A DNA stretch of 64,000 nucleotides from the NCBI GenBank assembly GCA_948567375.1, contig OX419755.1:29765001-29829000 (forward strand), read 5' to 3'. A model generated the notes under the pieces. That model was not told the origin of the DNA, searched no databases, and saw only the letters and a list, made by a program, of their open reading frames with translations. Origin of the DNA: Lunularia cruciata. Taxonomy: Eukaryota > Streptophyta > Marchantiopsida > Lunulariales > Lunulariaceae. The stretch's first letter is position 1; the number at the start of each line of letters is the position of its first letter. The position numbers and the translations under genes were made by a program. Below are positions 24,201 through 37,345 of the stretch, one piece after another.

Positions 24201-25673
24201 TTGGTCTCGGTAGGCGACTCTGGTGTGGGAACAATATGGTGTGTAATGAAGTGATCAATGATGATCTGCAAGAACCTGGCTCTCGCAGTCTCGATCGGTA
24301 TGACATCTGTTCAGAAACACCTGATTTAGATAACTCCACTCGCTGAACACAAGTGGCGATCAAGATCCAGGAGACTATGAAGGACAAGTAGAACCAGAAA
24401 ATAAGCAATGACTGGCTTTGCTGCAGGCTCCTTACCTACTCGGAACTGGAGAGATGAAGACGAATTACATGATCTTAAACTACTCTTCCAGAATGATTAC
24501 AAGGATCTCATTGAGGTACAACTTTGCTGAACACAGCTCTCTTGATACACGTCACTCGTATATTAGCTGAGCCAAAGAGCCGAGTCAGACCGTCAATACC
24601 TTACGGAGCGGAACCTAAATTTGCAGAACTGATACTTTTGGGACATGGACTGCAGGAGACTCACCATTTATTGTAAGGACACCATATTGAGATCGCGGAG
24701 GCTCATCACCCTCAAGCGGCATCGAATGGTCAGTGTCCGGTCCGCTTACACTCTGTAAGGCAAGCGAATTGCCATATGACTGAGGCACACAGCCCTGATA
24801 CCATCAGCAGGGGGATACTTAGGGTACAACAATACTTGCAACAATTTCTGAGGGTATTACTCTACCATATCCTGATATTATGAAAAGTTGTAGCGAAAGA
24901 CAGAGGTATATTCACGAGAGCTTGTTGAGATGTCATGGATCCATAGTTTTGGCCACGAACAGCTTGTTAAATAATTACCAGATAATATTTATTGGATTAA
25001 GTCTACGTATGAGCAAATAATTGAGCATCTTACGATGCTCTTAGTAAAAGTCATGTCCATGACCTGACATGATAAGCCCACAATATAATGTTGGGAGCCA
25101 AAAACACAGTTACCTGCAGCATCTGTATGTCACAAACTGAGCGGTAGTGCCTAAAGCCCCTGTGATGCTCGTAAACAAGCGACACAGTCGAAAGAAAAAG
25201 ATAGATGTGCATACCCCAGAGTTCGAGTCCTCCTCGTGATCTAAGCTGTCGCCAGTAGGAGCATCTCGATCAACGTCTGTGATGCCCTCAAGGTCCCCAT
25301 TCCTAGAGTCTACTGTGTTCAGATCATGAAGAGTACTCCCTACTAAGGGGTTTCCAGAGTTCAAATTGTAATGAGCTGGACCTAACCGGCCTGCCATTTC
25401 ACCGTATCTAACTGGAGGGGGCAACCAAGAACACATGTAAACTACATTCGAATTCAATCAATTGCAGATCATGAACAGGTAACTAAGCCGCACAGTGCCC
25501 TCAATGTAAGCCTGCTCCGTGGTCGAATGACTGGGGGCAAAAAGATGAGATGAGTCGAACAGGCTTTCCACTGTCCAAATTTGATAGGAAGTGTTGAGCT
25601 CCACATCTCCACCATAGCGCGCATAGAAAACACGACAGCTACGGATCCCCTTCTTGAAAACGACATAGGAATC
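21268..25673 (-). CDS. Plant zinc-ribbon protein of unknown function, ten exons found, 5' end unresolved
   Basis: Exons (minus strand): 25673-25484, 25411-25215, 24752-24665, 24306-23956, 23419-23257, 23040-22920, 22742-22689, 22533-22489, 21880-21614, 21372-21268. All junctions use GT/AG and keep frame; together they give 526 codons plus a TGA. Conserved-looking blocks are CRVFYARYGGDVELNTSYQ, IETARARFLQIIIDHFI, YLLPLTFVANLYETLIHEVN, EKTMGVALEAAGGLYRRL, EKRVRFVVVHGLELVERP and DAEWFKRLTGRHEAAISPRD. They are followed by a Pro/Ser linker, a Gln/His-rich exon and a C-terminal Cys4 ribbon (CDECGAQYLRETSKYCSECG). The first donor used (GTTACC) and the donor after exon 5 (GTTCGT) are weak, so those two edges are less certain. 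It resembles an uncharacterised plant protein (possibly the Arabidopsis At1g32730 type; recollection only). Nuclear localisation is plausible from the basic KHRR/KKRIR patches. No disabling change is seen. Confidence 0.8.
21615..21880 (-). repeat. CAA/His-codon repeat exon (polyglutamine and His-Gln-rich tract)
   Basis: This exon starts with eight consecutive Gln codons, almost all CAA (plus-strand TTG repeats at 21854-21877). About sixty residues in which His recurs every two to four positions follow, with repeated SQHTPH and HTTHSQ units. Such tracts are typically disordered and length-variable. It lies between the Pro/Ser linker and the terminal zinc ribbon. Confidence 0.8.
22231..22263. 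repeat. Short hairpin within intron 8
   Basis: Arms AAACGAGGGCACCT (22231-22244) and AGGTACCCTCGTTT (22250-22263) pair with one mismatch around a 5-nt loop. It lies in the 608-nt intron between the exons ending at 22489 and starting at 21880. Confidence 0.7.
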
Positions 25674-26830
25674 CTAAACCTTTCCACATACAGAAGAATT
25701 CCACGAATGGAAGTTAGGCTATCGGTCCTGGCTCGCAAAGACGACTGAGGAGAAGTGAATATCGAGCACATGATGCATTTGTTCAGCTTCACTGGTGAAC
25801 TGTGTGGTGAGGAACTTTGAGAGGTTTCAAGGTAATTGACTCTATCTGATCGGGCGGATGGAAGCCCTAATATCATCATTACAGCTACAACAAGCCGGAA
25901 CATGAACAAGGTCACAAGACCTAAAAATGAAACCCACGCAAATTCCTTACACGTCCAGATGCTGAAATTGCCCACGACATTTGACTCAAAAACTGAATAA
26001 TTTTACGAACGAAATGTCACTGATCGTCCCAACGTATGCCTATCGGATGTATGAGCACATGAAACACAGTATAGAAATTGCACAGAATGCTTCCAATTGT
26101 GTGGATTGGAAAACGAGTTAATCCTCTTCCTACTCATCAGTCCAAACTCTGGCATAAAACGTCCAAGTCCACACACGAGAGGTTCAAAGTCTCGATTGCA
26201 ACAGTGCATCGGCAGCAAAATCTCTCTCTTCTCTCTCGGGAACACAAATTGAGAGCAAGAAGAAGAACCATCGCTTTTTCGTCGACCGCATGGGAAAGCA
26301 AGTGTAGGTCTGAGACAGAAACACTACAACAACAGGCGCAGAGAAACAAAATCTTTCGAGCAAACTCCAACCCCTAATTCACAAGTATTGCAGTAGCAAA
26401 GAAAACACGATTGAAACATCCTCCAACGACTGCAATTGGTGTCAATCAAGAATAGCACTGTAATCAATCGAGGGATGATCATAGTCTTTACAAAGTGTTG
26501 GTCCATTTGAAAATTTGAAACACAGCAGCAAGCGAAAGTAGAGAGCAGAGGCTACAAGGCCGGACCCGTGGCTGGCACCATAGCTGCTTCTCGCTCCTCC
26601 CACCGAGCCTGCACGTTTGCTTCTTCCTCTCCCTCCACTCCTCTCTCTGTGCCCCGCTCCACCCTCCTCCTCCGGTGGCTGGGCTGGGTGCCACCTCATC
26701 ATCTATTATCACACCTCTCTTCTTCCCTTTTGCGCTCCTCCTCTTTTCTCTTCTTCTCTATTCTTTGAAATGCTGAATTCTCGTCATAAACATAAAGTGT
26801 CTCTCTTGCAGTACATGCAATAACACTTCA
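25674..26830 (-). promoter_or_regulatory. Unresolved first exon(s), 5' UTR and promoter of the zinc-ribbon gene
   Basis: The acceptor at 25674 (GGTTTAG) needs at least one upstream exon. Several short ATG frames lie between 26000 and 26700, none with a clear donor and matching phase. From about 26580 to 26770 the coding strand is strongly purine-rich (GAGA-type), as in many plant 5' leaders. I cannot place the start codon or a TATA box. Confidence 0.4.
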
Positions 26831-29284
26831 CAAGTTTATAAAACTGGCTGCACATGCCCATCTTCTTCTTTCTCGCGTGGGGGAGCAGATCTTGGCAGGT
26901 TTTCATCTTCTATCCATTATTAGGCTTTTGATCTATAGAGAAGATTGTTTTGTTTCTTTGATTGGGATTGCTCGAGTGCACATAAATTACCCGGTTTATT
27001 AGATTTTAAACGAACTATGAGAGGCTTGATGTGGATCCAAGGGGAGAGGAGTAGTGAAACACAAGACATTCGATACTATCATGAAAGGTAAAGTACCCAA
27101 AATTCAAATGTGATGATTACAAATATTAGTCACTCGTTATGGAATGGGGCATAAGTTGTTAGTAGCGATACACTTTTACAGTGGATTGGTCCTACATCTT
27201 TCTTTATGGCCTACTTATCGTATATGTAATATCTGATGTATAAATAAGCTAAACCGATAAAATAAAGTGGTTCAACTCCTTAGACGAAGATCAATCACCT
27301 AATTCTTGACTTAGAAAGTCTAGTGATCAAGTAGTAAATTGAAGCCTGAGGTGTTTGGTATATATTGACTTGGTCTTAAGATCATTACTTGTATTTTCAA
27401 CATCTGTTCCATAACTGAAAACTGCACAATCAAATAAAGGATTTCTTATATATTATATACTAATGATGTATACAAAATTGAAATATTTCATTAGTCGTGT
27501 ACTTTCCAAGACTCGATTATGATATAATTTCCTTTGTCCATTACCCATTTATGATGAATTTGTACCAATATTGATATAAGATGTATAGAAATATTTTGCA
27601 TCTGTATTTTCCATATAAAAAATTTCTCATAATACATATTATAAGTCAAGTATTAAAAAATTCCCAAAAGTAGCACTTGGAAGTCTTTAACTAGTGTGAA
27701 AAAGATAAGTTAAAATATTTGGCATAAGAATGAAGTCTTAGCACAAGAGGATGTTGAGGAGTTACTCTATTTGTGTCCATGTAATAAACATAAGTAGCAC
27801 TTAAGTACATGAAGCAACGTGAAAATATATGCACAACATTGGCATATGTAAATTTTCACACTCTAAGCACTTCAATAAGAAACTACCAAATAAATGGCAA
27901 ATTCCATTAAATTTAAGAGGCATAAAATCTTACTTTGTTTAGAAGGATTCATATCCAAATTCCACTAGCAATGGATTGGAGGAGCTCTGATTGGCATAAC
28001 TTCATCTTGTACAAAGTTCATACAGTGTCCAAGAAGCATACAAAAATTAAATAGACTAAATTTAGCATGATCAGCCTAACCAATTAAACACATGTATTAC
28101 TTTCTTGTAGGAATATCCAAAGACATAAGTATTCATGGTCACTTATTTTATAACTCTATATCAATATCTACTTCATGTTGATCATACTCTAAGTACATAC
28201 AATTTGCTATCATATTCTACCTATGAAATAAGAGATTTGTCTTGATTATTTGGCTTTCAAAATACCAATTAAAAACTAAAAGATAATAGAAAAAAATTAA
28301 TAACTTCCAAATAAAGCTCACTTGAGATACTAACCACTATCAAACTTAATCAATATATAAGAAATTGTCAACAAAAGAATCAGCATAGTGTATGATATCT
28401 CGAATGTAAAAAATATTCATATGGTTGTTTACTTTAGTTAAATTTTCAAGTAGCCTAATTTTAATCCAGGTGCATCTTTCTAGTTTTTATTCATTGTGAA
28501 ATGAAGCAAAAAGTCTATGGCATATGAAGCATGGTATATCTTGGGTCATTTTACACAACATCACATGGGAAATTAAACCATAAATAATAATACTATAACA
28601 ATTATAATATGAAATCTCTCCATGTTATATCTCATAGTACATACAAAACAACAACAAATACAGAAGTACATACAAAACCACAACAACTAGAGAAGTACAT
28701 ACAAACATTCAACACATTCATATGAATAAAAATTAACTCTCTAAACTTTTTATAAACTGTAATAATTATAAACATTAAAAACTTTTTAAATTTATTTTCA
28801 TTTTTTCAAATGAAATTTTAATTAAATTAATCTAAAATAAATAAATTAGAAAAAATCTCAATCATCATTGTTTGATTATTTGATTAAAATAATACTAAAA
28901 CTGCTACAAAATCTAGATTTTCACAACGGTTAATCTAATTATCATAATAAACACTACCTTAAGAGATCTAGATACGTTCATATTTTCATTTAGAATCTAG
29001 ATACCATGAAACCAGAATTAAAAACTCTAAAAATCTTCAATTATATCCTACAAAGTAGATTTATTATTCTTAATCCTACGAAGTAGATTCTGAAAATATG
29101 AAGTTGTTCTCATCTCAACTTATTTCCCTCTCTCTCTCTTTCCAAATAACCTATTACATTGATGAAACACAACTTTCATATAGATTCAATTCAGATTCAA
29201 TGTACTAAACAAAACACATAGATTTGATTGCGCCAAGCTATGAAGTGAAACATGTCATGCGTATATATATCATTGCACAACATA
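26831..29284. other. AT-rich tract, no gene seen
   Basis: No supportable frame. Contains a short tandem repeat near 28635-28710 (GAAGTACATACAAAA with CACAACAACTAGA spacers) and a CT run near 29133-29150. It forms the right border of the gene island. Confidence 0.5.
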
Positions 29285-29902
29285 CATCATTGTCAACATC
29301 ATACACTATAGAAGCACAACTCACACATAAGTCATACATAGACTCTAAAGTGCCATAATAATCAAATAGTTTACAACTCTCGAATCCACTCAACTCCGAT
29401 AAGTACTTGATCTGTCACTCTATAAATTGCCAACAATTGGGCACTAATTACAGTCAAGCCACACCCACTCTAGCTAAGAGAATCCAAGTGACGCTCACTA
29501 GCCTCTGTCCACCATAGCCAGGAACTCGAAGGCTCAACATCAAAGAAGTGAGCTCTATGGAGCTGTTCTTCGAAAGTATACCCCTGGACTTGAGCTAGGT
29601 CTGAAACCCTAACAGTCCTGCTGATGGCACACTCGACGGTGAAAATGGTACAAAGTGACGGTGAACCCCACCGTGAAGTCAGTACCCCAAACATCAAATC
29701 TGATCGTCAGAAAGTAGTCTTTGAGAAATTGTTGAAATAACTCTAACTACTATCACTACAACTTCAGCGTCCAAGCAATCTAGATACGACACTACAAATG
29801 GCGTGATAGTTGTCGTGCGAATATACATTGTTGTCAACATCATACACTATAGAAGCACAACTCACATGTAAGTCATACATAGACTCTAAAGTACCATAAT
29901 CA
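29285..29902. repeat. Repeat R3 copy 2 flanked by 75-bp direct repeats
   Basis: Near-identical blocks of about 75 bp (29285-29362 and 29827-29902, both containing ATACACTATAGAAGCACAAC and AGTCATACATAGACTCTAAA) bracket a 460-bp core. The core matches 42310-42760 and 17040-17480. The arrangement is LTR-like or that of an insertion with a long target duplication; no coding frame is visible. Confidence 0.75.
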
Positions 29903-30059
29903 ACCCCCTAGCTGGCAGTTAGGTCCCTCTAACTCCAAATAGCCATCTACTCCAAGTATATGGTATACCCTATGATGGGCAAAGATCAAAAGGCCGGGTG
30001 CTTGGAGCTCCATTGTTAGTCGCCTATCTCCAATCTATACTATATAAAGAATGAACTAG

Positions 30060-33000
30060 ATATAGGTCAAGTACATCTATGACATAACCACTGTCCTTAA
30101 GGAACCACGGTGAGGGGAGGAGTCATACATGCCATATGCCATCCTCTTGAACAACTATCACATACCAACATAGTAGCAGCTCCACTAGAAGATCCACATA
30201 ACATACACCTCAAGCCTACATGTACAAGTGCCAAGCCTGGGTCCATAGTACCATCAATGTTTGGGAGGTGGCATGGTGCACAATTGCGCACATGATCCTT
30301 CCAAACAACCCCATCACGTCCTTCCAACACAAGGACTCTAGATGGAAAAACCTCACGCACTCTCAAGATAGTGTGGCCTATCAAAACATCAAGTGTTGTC
30401 AATGCGGTCTTTTGTAGATATACATAGTCACCTAGATGAAATTGACAAATCAAGGGTCTATTACCTCCTCCTTGAATGGTAGTATAACGTAAAGTGTCTC
30501 TATGCTAAGCAATTGCCAAGTTCTCAAAGGCCACCGGCATCACTCTCCAAAAGATTTCTACCCGTTGAGAACATGCGCTCACCCATACATCTGGATCATC
30601 CAAGTCCAAGACTACAGTTGCATCTTGACGAATGGTTGTAGGTAAATTTGGATCTCATCCATAGAGTAGAAAGTACTGAGAGAAGGATGTTAAGGAGGCT
30701 TGCCGGCTGAACCAATAGCCCATGGCCAACCAAGGTAATTGGAGATCCCAATCTCCCAAGTGGCTTCTCTGCAAACCATACTTTTGCAATCCTCTCTTCA
30801 CTATCTAAACCACTCTCTCTGCTAAGCCATCTGCCTCAAGGTGACCTTAGGAGGTAGTACGGTGATCAATCAAAGCCTTGTCACACAAGACCTGAAACTC
30901 CCCCAAGAACTCTGTACCTTGATCAGTCAAAACCTCAATTGGTGCACCAAAATGAATAAGAACTTGATCCAAGAATGAGTAAGTTGTCCCTTCACTAGAC
31001 TTGTCAAGAAGTGCCACCAACTCAATCTACTTGGAGAAGTGCTCCACCATCACCAAGACATACCGATGATGTCTCACAATCATCAGTAAAGGTCCAACAA
31101 AGTCCAAACTCCAATGGTAACCCAATCCCATGATAGGTAATGTGTGTAATTGTGGTGTAGGAGCATTGAATGATGCTCTAACTTGGTCACAAATCACACA
31201 TCTGGCAACAAACTACTACACCTAGATCTGCATACCGCACCACCAATAATGACTCTGGAGTAAGCTATATGTACGCTTGACTCCAAAATGGCCTAGCTCC
31301 TCTTGAGCATGATGGACCAACTATGGTCTCTAAGATGGAAGTGGTACTACTTGCACTCTACTATCCTCCCATACATGCAAAAGGTGTCTGCCCTCCAATC
31401 TAAACCGTCTGGGTTGCTGAAGAATATGGTCTCTCTCCTTGGCTCCAATTGTGCCACCCACAACACCAGTGCAAAGATAGTACATCATTAAGACATCATT
31501 ATGAATGTCTTGTTGAACTGTACCAATATCTTCACTCTTTAGATCTATGACCTCAATAACTCCTCTTGTATGCGTTGAGAGAGATACCACCAAAGCCTCT
31601 AAAAAGATACACAGAAAGTCCGATGGATGCCAACTTGGCACAATCTCCTCATCTGTCTCACCATGCCAACATGCTCCAATCTGATTCTGCTGGTTGGGAC
31701 ATGGGTTTCTACTCAACCCATCTGCATCACGGTTCACCACTCCAGGTCTGTGAACAACCGTGAAATCATACTCCTATAAAATCAAAGCCCATCATGCAAG
31801 CTTCCTTGAAAGCTTGTTAGACTCCATCAACCACTTTAGTGGCTGATGATCAATGATGAGAGTGAAGGGTTACCAAATAAGTAACATCAAAAATGTACTA
31901 CTGCCCAAACTATTGCCAAACACTCTCTCTCATATGAACTATACTTCACCTCCGCTGAATTGTTAGAGCAACTAGCATAGGCCACCACAAACTCCTTCTC
32001 CTCATCATCATGTTGGAGTGAGCACCGCTCCAAGCCCCAACATACTCCAATTAGTATGAACCTAAAATGGTCATCCTCTGATTGGTCTCCTCAAAATAAG
32101 AGTAGATATCAACCACTCCTTGAGCTCCACAAAAGCTCTCTCTTGCTCACTTCCTCAACACCACTCTTATGTAAGCATGGTCAACTTCATCAAAGCCTTG
32201 GCAATGGAACTAAATTCTCTAACATAGCGGTGATAGAAGTTTGCCAACCTAAGGAATGCTTGCACTCTGCTCACATCCATAGGCCAAGGAATACATACAA
32301 TAGCCTCACCTTAGTCTGTTGAATACCAAGTCCTCTAGGGTAGATAGTGCGACCCAAATACTCAACTTGCTCATGGAAGAACCTACACTTCCCAAGATGT
32401 AATTTGAGTCCATGAGATCTCAACCTCTCAAACACCTCCAACAACTGTCTCTCATGCTCCTCCACAGTAGTGCTATAGACCAAAATGTCATCAATATAGC
32501 ACCGAGCAAAATCCAATCCAGCTAAGATCCTATCCATGACCCTTTGGAACTCAACAAGAGCGTTCTTTAACTCAAACGGTAAGAACCTCCATTGATATAA
32601 CACATCCTTGCCGTGAGGATCAATAGCTTAGAATGTTGTCTTGGACTTATCCTCCTCCTTGATTGGCAACTAATGATATCCCGCTCAAAGATCTAAAGTA
32701 TTGAAGACCTTTGCATGCCCAATTGCATCAAAAATCTCCTCCGTGGTAGGCATGGCATACCGATCAGCCCTAGTCTATCGATTGATAGGATGGTAATCTC
32801 TACATCCACCTATCTATGTAGTTGTCATGCATATCTTTCTTGGCTGGCATCACTGTCACTAATGCATACTCTCTATGAGAAATCTCCAACAAACTAGCCT
32901 CAAAAAGGTCACTACTCTAGCTCTGAATCAATGTCCTTTCCATATCACTATATCAATAAGGACGTTGGAAAATTGGTGTATTGCTAGTCAGGTCAATCTG

Positions 33001-35200
33001 TATACCAAGTCCCTTTAGAGCACCCAAATCCTTCATATTGAAGGCAAAACAACTCATGTGGCACCTCAAGAACCTCCAAATCCTCCATATTTCCTCTCTA
33101 GTAAGCTTGGGTCCAAGATCTAGTTCCCAAGGAATCCTCTATAATTGTTGTAGGAGTGGAAGACGTATTGACTGGCTGCTATAATGGGCCCTTAGGAGCA
33201 ATAGTGTCATGCACCCAACCACTAGAGGTCCCAACCTCTATGTGAAAAACTCCCTCCACTCTAGCTGCAAGCTCCACACGTCCTCTAGTTGCATCCTAAG
33301 TGGACCAAGGGTATAATCCAAGTAGCCCACCCTCACTTGGATAGACTCCAAGTAGACCACTCTCCCTAGTAGCTATTGGTTGTGTCCCAAGAATACCATG
33401 TCCACTCAGTCCATTGCTCCCAATATGTGCTTGAATTGTCTTGATAGGCATAGGGTTCACAAGTGTCTGAGTGGTGATGCCTATCAAGTGCATCCTAAGT
33501 TGCTCTGCCAAGCCAAGGCTCAAAATCCAAGTCAAACAGTTTAGGTCCATAGCTTGACCTAACACTTGATACCTAGATGCCTTTGACACTATTGGAATAA
33601 CGGTAATAACAATGCAAAAACCCATCGTACACAATCTCTCTCTCATTGGCATTGGGCTCCACCAACTCCTATAACTATGAGTCCCAAACAAGTCCAGGTC
33701 CTCCCTCTCAAAAAGCATGAGAGCCTAGGAACTCATGAGTGTGAGAAATGCGGCTCTAGGCTGTCCAACTACGTTCACCACTACCATAGGTGACCTATCA
33801 GCCACTACCACTATCTAAGACTGACGCCTAACATCCAAGATATCATTGACAAGGATGTAATCAAGTCGTTGAATCCTATCATAAGCACGCTATAAAACCT
33901 CTCTAGGTAAGAGGTTTTTCTACCAAAGATGAAGATGATGAGCTCGTGATCCCACTCTAGCTGCATCTAACAATACAACAAGTCCCATCCAAGAATGGAC
34001 CTGATATGTACTTGCCACCACTTTGGTGCAAGAATCACCCATCAAAGGAATGTTCTCCAAAAGGTAAGCTAGAGAAACAGACTGATGAACCTAGGGATGT
34101 TGTAGTATCCATAACATCTTCCAAAACACACTAGAATGAGGATCCTAAAGACCCAAACCGTGGCCCGCACGTATATGTCCCTAACATGGCCATCCAGAAA
34201 TCACCAAGTGAATAGGCCCATGTCTTTCCAGATCATGTGCCCCCAATAAGGAAATGTCTACTAGTAGGGCCTTCTGGTAACCTCTGATTGCTAACATCGT
34301 TAATAACTCGGGATACCGATAGGCCAAGTGTGCCACATGATGTAGAGACTTGCCTAGTAGTCTCATCTCTCTCTACATACAAGTACCTCTGTACTCATAT
34401 ACCCGCTTATAATACTGTAGCTAGTCTGGTGCTAATCCTACCAAACAATATGTGTGGTATCCAAAGGTGTCAAAGTAATCAACTCTAGAGGCTCATCTTC
34501 ACACTCATCTCTTGATGGTATGAAGGCTTCACTCCAAGCCCGTTGCACCAATTGATCTACATGCTGTTGCAATGCCTCCTCTGAACTCCACAATGGAATA
34601 TCCAAGGTGGATGGAACAATCCCTCTTGTACTTTAAATTTGAGTGATCTCCTCTAGTATTGGAGTATCCTCTACATGAGTGTTCTCCTCTAATAGGTCAC
34701 TAGGCCAAGTAACTGCACCACTAAAAGGTAAAACTGATGCTACCATGGTCCCGGACTGTAGTGAGCCAAGATTGCCACTACTAAAGCGTATTGGTAGGCA
34801 ACATACCCGTCCCTCACCAGAATGCCAACCTGGTCTATAAGAGGATCTCCTCCCAATAGTCAATATTGAAACCCATGGGGTATAACACTGCTCTCCCAAC
34901 TAGCACATCATATGACTCAACTATTGTCGCAATAGCTTGAGCTCTCACCACCAAGCTATCAGTCGGATGACCAGGCTGAACTTAGACAAAAAGCTCTCCA
35001 CATGTGAAGTATTATGTCAAACCACACCTAGAGATGTTTGGATCTGGAATGGACACCTCTCCACATTGGTCTTTCATAACTCCAAATTGATAATTGTAGC
35101 CTTCCCCAACATAAAGCGCTACGTATCAGAGTCTAACAAGACTCTCTGTGGTGTATAGACCTTCCTTGAAGGTCCCACCAAATGGAAAATCCCCTTCTAG
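30060..35200 (-). pseudogene. pol polyprotein: protease, RT, RNase H, integrase, PHD finger
   Basis: The protease motif reads LLDSD (near 35120-35140) followed by FMLGKA and, further on, CPFQIQTSLG; family members have DSG, so the third residue appears mutated. RT shows DYHPINR, RADRYAMPTTEEIFDAIG, YQWRFLPF and the catalytic YIDDILVYS (32603-32271). RNase H has HRPGVVNRDADGLSRNP. Integrase shows HAQEELGHFGVKRTYSLL, SLDFVGPL, VLTDQGTEFLGEF and DGLAERVV, so D, D and E are visible. Its C-terminal barrel GDYVYLQK...VLVLEGRDG leads straight into a PHD finger: CMLC, CDSCSRGWHMAC, then WLCHRC after one stop codon. Numerous stops and frameshifts make this a pseudogene. It would act in reverse transcription and chromosomal integration. 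Confidence 0.85.
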
Positions 35201-35999
35201 TTATCCAATAGGACAACACCAGGTGTGAATCTTGCTCTCTCAAAGGCCGGTCTAGCTGGCAACTCCTCTAGTCTAGCCATTGCTACTTGCCATAAACCAT
35301 TGGTTGCTGAACGGATCCCATGCTCCTCAACCAAGTCAGCTCCACTATCAACCACTTCTACTCTAGTAGTAGGAACTGCATCATCCCTACTCTCACAAAG
35401 CATGGCAGCCAATTAGAACACTGGGGCTTGGTCAACTTCCAATGAAAACATGTCATTGGCTGAAAACAAAGGGCACCGCATAATCAGCTGAGCTACCCGC
35501 AACATTGTGCTAGACTTAGTCTGTGTAGTAACAAGTAGTTGACTAGCAAGTAGTCCATTCATGCACTCCATCACCACCTACCACATGTGCACTGGGATGT
35601 CTAGGAACCATGGATGTTGTCTACAATGCATCAGATAGTGTGAAAGACTGGGGAAGTCTAACCTATCTCCCAACCTCTCCTCTTTGTGGGTCCAACTCTA
35701 TCTATGCTTCTCTAGGCTCTAGAGCACGTACTGCACTCCTAGTCATTTTAGATAGATACACTATAGATACACTTGATCTGCTCCACACATGAAGTCCAAA
35801 GCATCTCTATCACCAACATATGAGGTGGAAGCCTCAACACCCAAATCTGATCTCCTCTAAGCAATAGCCATACTAGCCAATCTCTGCTCCAACTGCTCAA
35901 TCCAAAGAGCCATAGTTGTATCAGAAGTAAGGGCAAGTATTGCACTCCTACTAGGTGTAGATCCTCTACCACCACCTTTACCACCTCATCCTTCATGAA

Positions 36000-37345
36000 C
36001 TGGAGCTCCTCTACTACTTGCCATATCAGCCCTACCACTCTATAACTCCGGGTTTGGGTCAAAGCATCGGTCACTAGTGTGACCAAATTTGTGGCAATGC
36101 TCACATTGCCTCTGTGCTAGCTGTGATGCACCCGAGGTATCAAGTCTACTACTTGAGTACACTCTCTCCAATGGTGAGATCCACCACAAGTCCAACAAGC
36201 AACACCACTACTCACTAGCTATTGTTGACCCAAAAATGAAGGTAAGGGTCTAACTCCACTAGGCCCTCCACTCGCTCCATAAGATCTAAGCTGTCCACCC
36301 TATACTTGAAAACCAACTGGGCATGGTGCACTCTACTACACTCTAGAAGAAGTAATAACTGTGGATGAGGTCTCCCTACCAAATCTAGATGTCACTACCC
36401 TCTCCTCCACCATGTTGAGCTCAATATGCTCAACCAAACCAAAGACCATTGCCAAAGTAGGTGAAGTAGCCTATAACAATGTAGCATCATGAACTTTACA
36501 TCGCAACTCCTTGTTTAGTATCCCCTACCAAACTGGACTGCTTGGGCCTTAGTAACTCCTTGAGTGAAATTGATCAACCGCATCATGCAAGTGTATGCCT
36601 TGCATAGGCTCTCTCCAGCCTTCCGTTGGAACTCTTGCAAGCTCCTCAGCTTGTCAGTCCGCACTCCTTGGTAGTTCTGCCTCAAACATTGGAAGAACTC
36701 TACTATGGGGTTAAACCCTAGTACCACATCACCTCTTTCAGTGGTACTTCCACTTGTAGTAGCACTATCTCCAGCTAGTGCACCTCCACCAGCTCCACCA
36801 ACACTACTTGAGCTAGAACTCGTAGGTACAACCAATCTACTCTTGGCCACCAAACTTGAAATGATAGAGACATAGTTCAAAGACCAATATTGTCTCCATA
36901 ACTCAATCTTCTCCAAATGAGCTCTCTTGAACTCATGGTAGTCATCCATCGGCGGACCCTCTAGAAACAACCCCTTCCATGCCATGAAGGGTGTAAACAA
37001 AGTTGGGTTTTGCATCTGTTGTAGATCACACTAACTATCAAACTCTTGGATGAAGTTATCCAACTCAATAGTACCCACTATACCAAAGTAACGACTAGGG
37101 CCTTTGGAGTCACTATAAATCTTGTCCATGTCCCACAACAACGGTGCGGACACACCAAGTGCACTCTCAATTGAATCAGCTCTTGTGTTAAACTCCAACT
37201 CAGAGTCAATCTCCTCCCTCATTGGGACCTGAGATACATATTGATACCTAGTATTACTACGTATTGTAGGGCTTACTCCTCTAAAATCCCCAACAAACTT
37301 TGTTGTGACAAAGTAACCCCAAATGCAACCACAAACCGGAACCAC
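36000..37345 (-). pseudogene. gag with two zinc knuckles
   Basis: The frame at 37015-36515 contains EFFQCLRQNYQGVRTDKLRS and LQEFQRKAGESLCKAYTCMM, a retrotransposon gag capsid-like helical region, preceded by a Ser/Gly-rich linker. Upstream (37345-37031) lies an N-terminal segment. Downstream, near 36060-36180, are two CCHC knuckles: CWTCGGSHHWREC (irregular spacing) and CEHCHKFGHTSDRC (perfect CX2CX4HX4C). It would package element RNA. At least one stop (after QFGRGY) breaks the frame. Confidence 0.75.

Noticed and set aside
25205-25235. GTTCGAGTCC, similar to a tRNA T-arm
   Set aside because: Lies in an exon, with no matching acceptor stem or anticodon arm around it.
25469-25975. 168-codon minus frame with a hydrophobic start
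   Set aside because: It overlaps the exon at 25673-25484 in another frame. That exon's frame reads as a protein-like block and joins in phase with the next exon, whereas this one does not.
26442-26823. ORFs on both strands over the GA/CT-rich block
   Set aside because: Low-complexity composition; more likely 5' leader or promoter than coding.
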